A stretch of 64,000 nucleotides of DNA from Planktosalinus sp963977065. GTDB taxonomy: Bacteria > Bacteroidota > Bacteroidia > Flavobacteriales > Flavobacteriaceae. This document shows positions 59,834 through 64,000 of the stretch, one piece after another. A program made the translations under genes and the position numbers. Location: the NCBI GenBank assembly GCA_963977065.1, contig CAXBNF010000002.1, positions 206,586 to 270,585 of the forward strand, read 5' to 3'. How positions within the stretch are numbered: position 1 is the stretch's first letter; each line of letters opens with the position of its first letter. The notes under the pieces are model-generated. The model worked only from the letters and a program-made list of their open reading frames with translations, ran no database searches and was not told where the DNA came from.

Positions 59834-60395
59834 CTTCTAAAGTTTTATCAACATATTGTACCCCAACATTCTTTCTTGACATAAAGGTATTGAAATCTTC
59901 ACTTGAATCAAAACGGCCTCCATCGTTGAAGGAGCCGTCTTTAAATATTATTTTATAAGGTTGGTCTGTAAAAACCCATTTGTTGTTTTGATCCCAGTAG
60001 AGTTGATTAGCATTTAACCTTAGGCTATCGCTTGTTATTAAAACTACGTTACCTCTTAAATCGACCAAATTTGCTTCTTCAAAATGAATTCCATAATCTG
60101 ATGTCACAGTGCTTTTATCGCCGTTTTCATTCCAGAATTGCACTTCAAGACCATCTGGAAATTCTGAAAAAGAATAATTGTAATTTGAAAAATCAAGCAA
60201 TGTGGGTGTTATAAGATTTGCTACCAGTTTACCGGAGTCTGTGTATTTTAAATCTACTCCGTTACCCTCTGCAATGGGGCCCAGATCTGCAACAGACAAT
60301 TGTTGTATTTCCCTATAATTTCCTTCACATGCAAAAAGCGTTAGGACTGTAATTACAATCATAACGCTTTTTAAGCTATGTGATAAAAAATTCAT
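59826..60395 (-). CDS. lptC: LPS export ABC transporter periplasmic protein LptC
   Basis: Bitopic or lipid-anchored periplasmic bridge of 189 residues for lipopolysaccharide transport. The ATG at 60395, one base after the TPR gene's stop, is preferred over a GTG 8 codons upstream. The signal ends ITVLTLFACEG, so it may be a lipoprotein. The OstA-like fold contains DGLEVQFWNENGDKSTVTSDYG and NLVDLRGNVVLITSDSLRLNANQLYWDQ. The other Lpt genes are not in the window. Confidence 0.87.
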   Translation of the reverse strand: MNFLSHSLKSVMIVITVLTLFACEGNYREIQQLSVADLGPIAEGNGVDLKYTDSGKLVANLITPTLLDFSNYNYSFSEFPDGLEVQFWNENGDKSTVTSDYGIHFEEANLVDLRGNVVLITSDSLRLNANQLYWDQNNKWVFTDQPYKIIFKDGSFNDGGRFDSSEDFNTFMSRKNVGVQYVDKTLEDE

Positions 60396-60396
60396 T

Positions 60397-61767
60397 TTAA
60401 AGGTTTGGTACTCTAACACTACCGCCTACCCAGCAATTAAAGCTGATAGTCTTTCCTGCCATTCCTTCTTGAAAAATATCTGCATTTTGTGGAGCACGCT
60501 CCATATAGCTTTGTGCGGCAGCATTTGCATTACTTGCTACGGAGGGATCAACTCGAGCTGCTTTTCTAGCTTCTTCTGCAGCTAGCCAATTGATAGCTCT
60601 TTTTTCAAATATGGTTTCACCACAATTGTTAGAGCTTGCAGCATACATTCTAGCTATTTGAAGATAAGCTCTACCATAAGAAGGCATTGCTTCTATTGCT
60701 TTTCTATAAAAGGATCTCGCATTACCTAGGCTACCAGCCTTTCTGTAATTTTCTGCAATATTATAGTAAGTTCTTGCTTTTCTTGCATTATCTGTTTCCA
60801 GTTCTGCAGATTGAACATAATAGTCAAGTGCAACTTTAGGTTTACCATCAGCCTCTGCCAATTGTCCTAGGTAGAATGCAGATCTCGATGATGGGTTTAA
60901 GTTATGTAACTCTTGAACTAATTTGAAAAACAATGGGTCTTCACATTCTTTAGCAGAAAGTCTTCCTGCGGCCCCTTGCAACCAGTTTATATCTCCTTTT
61001 TTCAGTTCAAAATCTCTTTCATATAGTGGGATAAGATTTTCACAATCTGCAAGTATCCCAAGTTTTCCATTTACACTACCTTTTACTTGTGAGTAAGCTT
61101 TAAGGTTTGTTTCCCCTGCACTCAAAAGTTTTGTTTGAGATTGATTGAGCGTTTCACCGGCATCTTGTTTTTCAATTAAAGGAGTTATTTTGGATGCTAA
61201 AGTATTCTCTTCAAATTCAATTTTTCTTATCAACTCGTCATAAAGGTCAAACACTTCTTGAATATCTTTTTCTCCGGAATCGTGCAGATCAATAGCAAGT
61301 GAAAAATAGGTATATAAAGCCTTAGGGCTTGTAAAATTTTCTTTATCTTTTTTATAAGCAGCATCAAAGGCGTCAAACTGATCTTGAGTCGAGCCAATTT
61401 TGTTATCAAACATTACTTGCGCAAAATCTGCTAAAATCCCTCCTTCTGTAGTTTTGTTTGGAAAATGCTGTAAACGCTCTCTAAGTAACTTCTTATACTC
61501 GTTATAATGAGTCATTTTTTGATCTTGAGGTGCGTTTTCGATACTGTTTTTGTATAATCTTTCTCCATATTGATACATAGACAAATGGAATGATGCACAA
61601 TTTTTGCGCAGCTCTTCCAGGTGAGGAAGAGCAGCTTTGTAATTTTCAATTTTTGCCTGTTCAACAAATAAATTCAATGTTATTGTACAATCTTCATTGT
61701 TTGAGGCATAGCTAGTTTTACCTGCAAAAAGCAATGTCAAAAATAAAAATGTGATTTTAGTTTTCAT
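60397..61767 (-). CDS. Exported tetratricopeptide repeat protein
   Basis: Periplasmic protein of 456 residues from ATG 61767, chosen because it starts a signal peptide (MKTKITFLFLTLLFAGKTSYA); the open frame extends 17 codons upstream. TPR-like helices are clearest in the C-terminal half, for example RSAFYLGQLAEADGKPKVAL and GNARSFYRKAIEAMPSYGRAYL. It is rich in alanine and lacks catalytic motifs. It sits between an outer-membrane protein gene and lptC, so a scaffold role in outer-membrane assembly is possible. Confidence 0.82.
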   Translation of the reverse strand: MKTKITFLFLTLLFAGKTSYASNNEDCTITLNLFVEQAKIENYKAALPHLEELRKNCASFHLSMYQYGERLYKNSIENAPQDQKMTHYNEYKKLLRERLQHFPNKTTEGGILADFAQVMFDNKIGSTQDQFDAFDAAYKKDKENFTSPKALYTYFSLAIDLHDSGEKDIQEVFDLYDELIRKIEFEENTLASKITPLIEKQDAGETLNQSQTKLLSAGETNLKAYSQVKGSVNGKLGILADCENLIPLYERDFELKKGDINWLQGAAGRLSAKECEDPLFFKLVQELHNLNPSSRSAFYLGQLAEADGKPKVALDYYVQSAELETDNARKARTYYNIAENYRKAGSLGNARSFYRKAIEAMPSYGRAYLQIARMYAASSNNCGETIFEKRAINWLAAEEARKAARVDPSVASNANAAAQSYMERAPQNADIFQEGMAGKTISFNCWVGGSVRVPNL

Positions 61768-61790
61768 TGGTACTAATTTTTTATAAAATA

Positions 61791-63035
61791 TTAATCGTAA
61801 AGTGTTTTTATAAACCATCTGTCATTTAATGATAAGCTAATAATTGTATTGAAAAAGGTTTCTTTTACTAGCCCATTATTTGTAGTTCCTCTGTTTCCAT
61901 ACTCAAAACCGATGTTTACATTTGAAAACAATCTCCCTACAGGCATTCCTACTCCAAAAGATATGCCAAACTCATTTATCTTCTCATCGTTAATGACCAA
62001 TCCTGTATTTTCATACCTAACTCCTGCTCTATATGTTATTTTTTTAAAATAGCCTGAAAGCGCATTGTGTCTGGGTACATAGAACCCTCCCAGTTTATAT
62101 TTTGAAGAATTGGTAAAGCTTACATTATCAAGTGTGAAAGCTCTGTTTGTAAAATTACTTGTTTCTTGCAGTGTATATTCACCACCCACAAACCATCTTC
62201 TGGGCTCTCCAATACCAAAACCAAGAGAGTATTGAGTGGGTAATGTTAATTTAGAATCTTCTACATCCACATCTCTTGGATCTACTTCAATTTGAAAATC
62301 TAAATTAGGCACAAAAACACTTGCAAATCGCCTGGAATTTTCAGAATCTAAATTAGTTTCAGGCGTGTAAGTAATACTTGAAAACATTTCTAATTTTTCA
62401 GTAATCAATCTTCTGTAAGTAGCACCAAAATTGAGACTAAATCCAGATAAATCTGACCTGTTTGTTTCTTTGGTAGCAAACTCAACATCTGGACTAAAAA
62501 GTAATGAATTATTTTCAATATTACCAAAGTTATAGTTTGCATCAATACCCACACTTAAGTGATCTGAAATAAGATAGCCCAGAGATAAAAAAACTTTATT
62601 CATACCTCCTTGACCGGTGTTTTGTACAATATTCTCGCCAGATTGATTTTCTAAATTATACCCCACAGAAGTTATTGGTATAATTCCAAAACCGGCACCA
62701 AACTTTTCTCCAAGAGGAACTCCAAGAGCCAGATAATTAATGGAGGTTGACGAAGCTGTCCCTTTTTCTTGGGTTGTTTCCTGAGTGACATATTTATGAG
62801 CACCCCCCACTGAAAAAGCGACTAATTTTAAATGTGCATACCCGGAAGGATTTTGTAAATTAAGGTGGATACTATCTGAATACATACTAATACCTCCCAT
62901 ACTTCTATTTTCTACAGTACCCCTGAAGTTTGTTGAGCCAACTCCAAAAAATGAATAGGGAGATGAGGTTGCTTCTTGTGCAGAAGTTACTGTAGTAATA
63001 CATACCAGAATTATTACTAAAAGCCTTTTTATCAT
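61791..63035 (-). CDS. Putative outer-membrane beta-barrel protein
   Basis: 414 residues with a signal peptide (1-19) followed by alternating beta strands through the length (GYLISDHLSVGIDANYNFG, YKLGGFYVPRHNALSGYF), consistent with a FadL-like or PorV-like barrel. The mature N terminus SSPYSFFGVGSTNFRGTVEN is of a type seen in Bacteroidota outer-membrane proteins. Function not established. It begins 3 bases after the coaX stop and is followed by the TPR gene. Confidence 0.78.
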   Translation of the reverse strand: MIKRLLVIILVCITTVTSAQEATSSPYSFFGVGSTNFRGTVENRSMGGISMYSDSIHLNLQNPSGYAHLKLVAFSVGGAHKYVTQETTQEKGTASSTSINYLALGVPLGEKFGAGFGIIPITSVGYNLENQSGENIVQNTGQGGMNKVFLSLGYLISDHLSVGIDANYNFGNIENNSLLFSPDVEFATKETNRSDLSGFSLNFGATYRRLITEKLEMFSSITYTPETNLDSENSRRFASVFVPNLDFQIEVDPRDVDVEDSKLTLPTQYSLGFGIGEPRRWFVGGEYTLQETSNFTNRAFTLDNVSFTNSSKYKLGGFYVPRHNALSGYFKKITYRAGVRYENTGLVINDEKINEFGISFGVGMPVGRLFSNVNIGFEYGNRGTTNNGLVKETFFNTIISLSLNDRWFIKTLYD

Positions 63036-63038
63036 GTA

Positions 63039-63764
63039 TTAATGATTATATTCTAATAAATAGTTTAAACCTTCCAGAAGAAAATTTGAATTGGCAAATA
63101 TGCTATTTTTTAATCTATCTCGCAAAAAATGTGCATTACCGCCTGTTAAAATAACTGTTAAATCTTTAAAATCTTGTTTGTAATGACTTATTACCCCATC
63201 AATCTCCAATGTTACACCAAAAATCACACCAGAGTGAATGGATGTTTGTGTGGAATTACCCACAATTGTATTTGGAGTGTTTGCATCAAGCAAAGGTAAT
63301 TTCTCTGTAAAAGTGTGTAAGGCTTTATACCTCATATTAATTCCAGGAGAAATAGATCCACCTTTGTAATGTCCTTCATTGTTTAAAAAATCATAGGTAA
63401 TGCAAGTACCCACGTCAATGATTAAAGTATTCTTTTTAGGATAATGGCCACTTGCAGCACTAACCAAAGCAATCCTGTCAACACCAAGACTCAGTGGCGT
63501 TGCATAATCGTTAACAAAAGGTGTTTTAATCTTTGATGTAATTTCAAAAACATTGAAATGCCTGTTCAATTTTTGTTTTGATTTTTCAGAAAATCCACCC
63601 ACGACACTCAATGCCACTCTCTTTATTGAAGGAAATTCTTCTAAAATAAACTCAATATTCTTATCAAAATCAGACTTTACATCAATTTTTTTGTAAACCA
63701 AAACCTTGTTATCAAAAATTGCAATTTTGATCAAGGTATTTCCTACATCTACTACTAAGTTCAT
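63039..63764 (-). CDS. coaX: Type III pantothenate kinase
   Basis: Cytoplasmic enzyme of 241 residues phosphorylating pantothenate, the first step of coenzyme A synthesis. ASKHA-fold motifs: MNLVVDVGNTLIKIAIF at the start, GVDRIALVSAASG, LIIDVGTCITYDFL, and GGSISPGINMRYKALHTFT. The length matches short type III enzymes. It is the first gene of the envelope cluster, with its own promoter upstream. Confidence 0.94.
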   Translation of the reverse strand: MNLVVDVGNTLIKIAIFDNKVLVYKKIDVKSDFDKNIEFILEEFPSIKRVALSVVGGFSEKSKQKLNRHFNVFEITSKIKTPFVNDYATPLSLGVDRIALVSAASGHYPKKNTLIIDVGTCITYDFLNNEGHYKGGSISPGINMRYKALHTFTEKLPLLDANTPNTIVGNSTQTSIHSGVIFGVTLEIDGVISHYKQDFKDLTVILTGGNAHFLRDRLKNSIFANSNFLLEGLNYLLEYNH

Positions 63765-63782
63765 TTATAATCAAATAAGCGA

Positions 63783-63816
63783 CAAAAATACAATTTGAAA
63801 ATTTATTATTTACAAA
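63783..63816 (-). promoter_or_regulatory. Candidate promoter of coaX
   Basis: Minus strand: TATTTTTG (63790-63783) as -7 and TTTG (63816-63813) as -33, with 22 bases between. Spacing is at the long end for Bacteroidota promoters. Leader about 13 bases. Confidence 0.5.
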
Positions 63817-63853
63817 CCACTTGAAGAAATTAAAACTTTTTTTATTTTTATGC

Positions 63854-63883
63854 TTTGCGCAAAATAAAATAAATTTATATTTG
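63854..63883 (+). promoter_or_regulatory. Promoter of tRNA-Phe, matching the Bacteroidota consensus
   Basis: TTTG (63854-63857), an 18-base spacer, then TATATTTG (63876-63883) match the -33 and -7 consensus elements with standard spacing. It is the clearest promoter in the window and identifies the phylum's sigma factor type. Confidence 0.75.
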
Positions 63884-63945
63884 CACCCTCTTATTGAGCA
63901 TTAACTACATTTTGCTTTGAAGGGCGCAGCCCAAAAATACATACT

Positions 63946-64000
<55 letters not shown>

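Overview
The window reads as chromosomal DNA of a flavobacterium (Bacteroidota, family Flavobacteriaceae). Lineage markers include the gliding-motility ATPase GldA, an exosortase F pair, a type IX secretion C-terminal signal, a hybrid two-component system with an AraC output domain, HYC_CC_PP proteins, a GYDIA-family GHMP kinase and promoter elements of the Bacteroidota type (TTTG, then TAnnTTTG). DNA is AT-rich and gene-dense. No insertion sequence, phage, CRISPR array or rRNA was seen. A tRNA-Phe is cut by the right edge.

1-18.8 kb: after gldA comes a large copper/heavy-metal locus, nearly all on the minus strand. It has two parts. Part one (964-4128) is a HYC_CC_PP protein, a TonB-dependent receptor and a small HMA protein. 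Part two (7136-18768) is a second HYC_CC_PP protein, CusA/TolC/CusB efflux genes, a DUF305 protein, an HMA lipoprotein, an AraC regulator with an N-terminal HMA-like CxxC segment, and a copper P-type ATPase. A plus-strand S41 lipoprotein peptidase sits between the parts, flanked by two copies of a degenerate intergenic repeat.

18.8-30.7 kb: exosortase XrtF with its partner protein, lipoate ligase, a GAF/fRMsr protein, a MacB-type permease, purH, and an intact rod-shape operon mreB-mreC-mreD-mrdA-rodA.

30.7-51.1 kb: a DNA/RNA endonuclease, an OppC-type permease, a Prc-type protease, then surE, lpxB and an NlpC/P60 lipoprotein. A bile-acid symporter family protein, an S9 peptidase, ComEC and a thioredoxin follow. 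A probable peptide-use operon (DPP IV, YfcC-type carrier, POT transporter) comes next, then mevalonate-pathway genes (HMG-CoA reductase and GYDIA kinase).

51.2-64 kb, very AT-rich in its first half: a SIMPL protein, a T9SS-secreted Asp-box protein, a 1282-residue hybrid two-component regulator, and an envelope cluster coaX - outer-membrane protein - TPR protein - lptC - small membrane protein - peptidylprolyl isomerase.

The most interesting material is the metal locus: a regulator that may sense metal through an HMA-like segment, palindromes at its control sites, and adjacent-cysteine pairs recurring in five otherwise different proteins. Separately, a 14-15 bp palindromic DNA motif (CTTTCGCGNAAGCG) recurs inside four unrelated genes in different frames and strands. 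All functional statements come from reading the sequence and from family knowledge; no database search was run.
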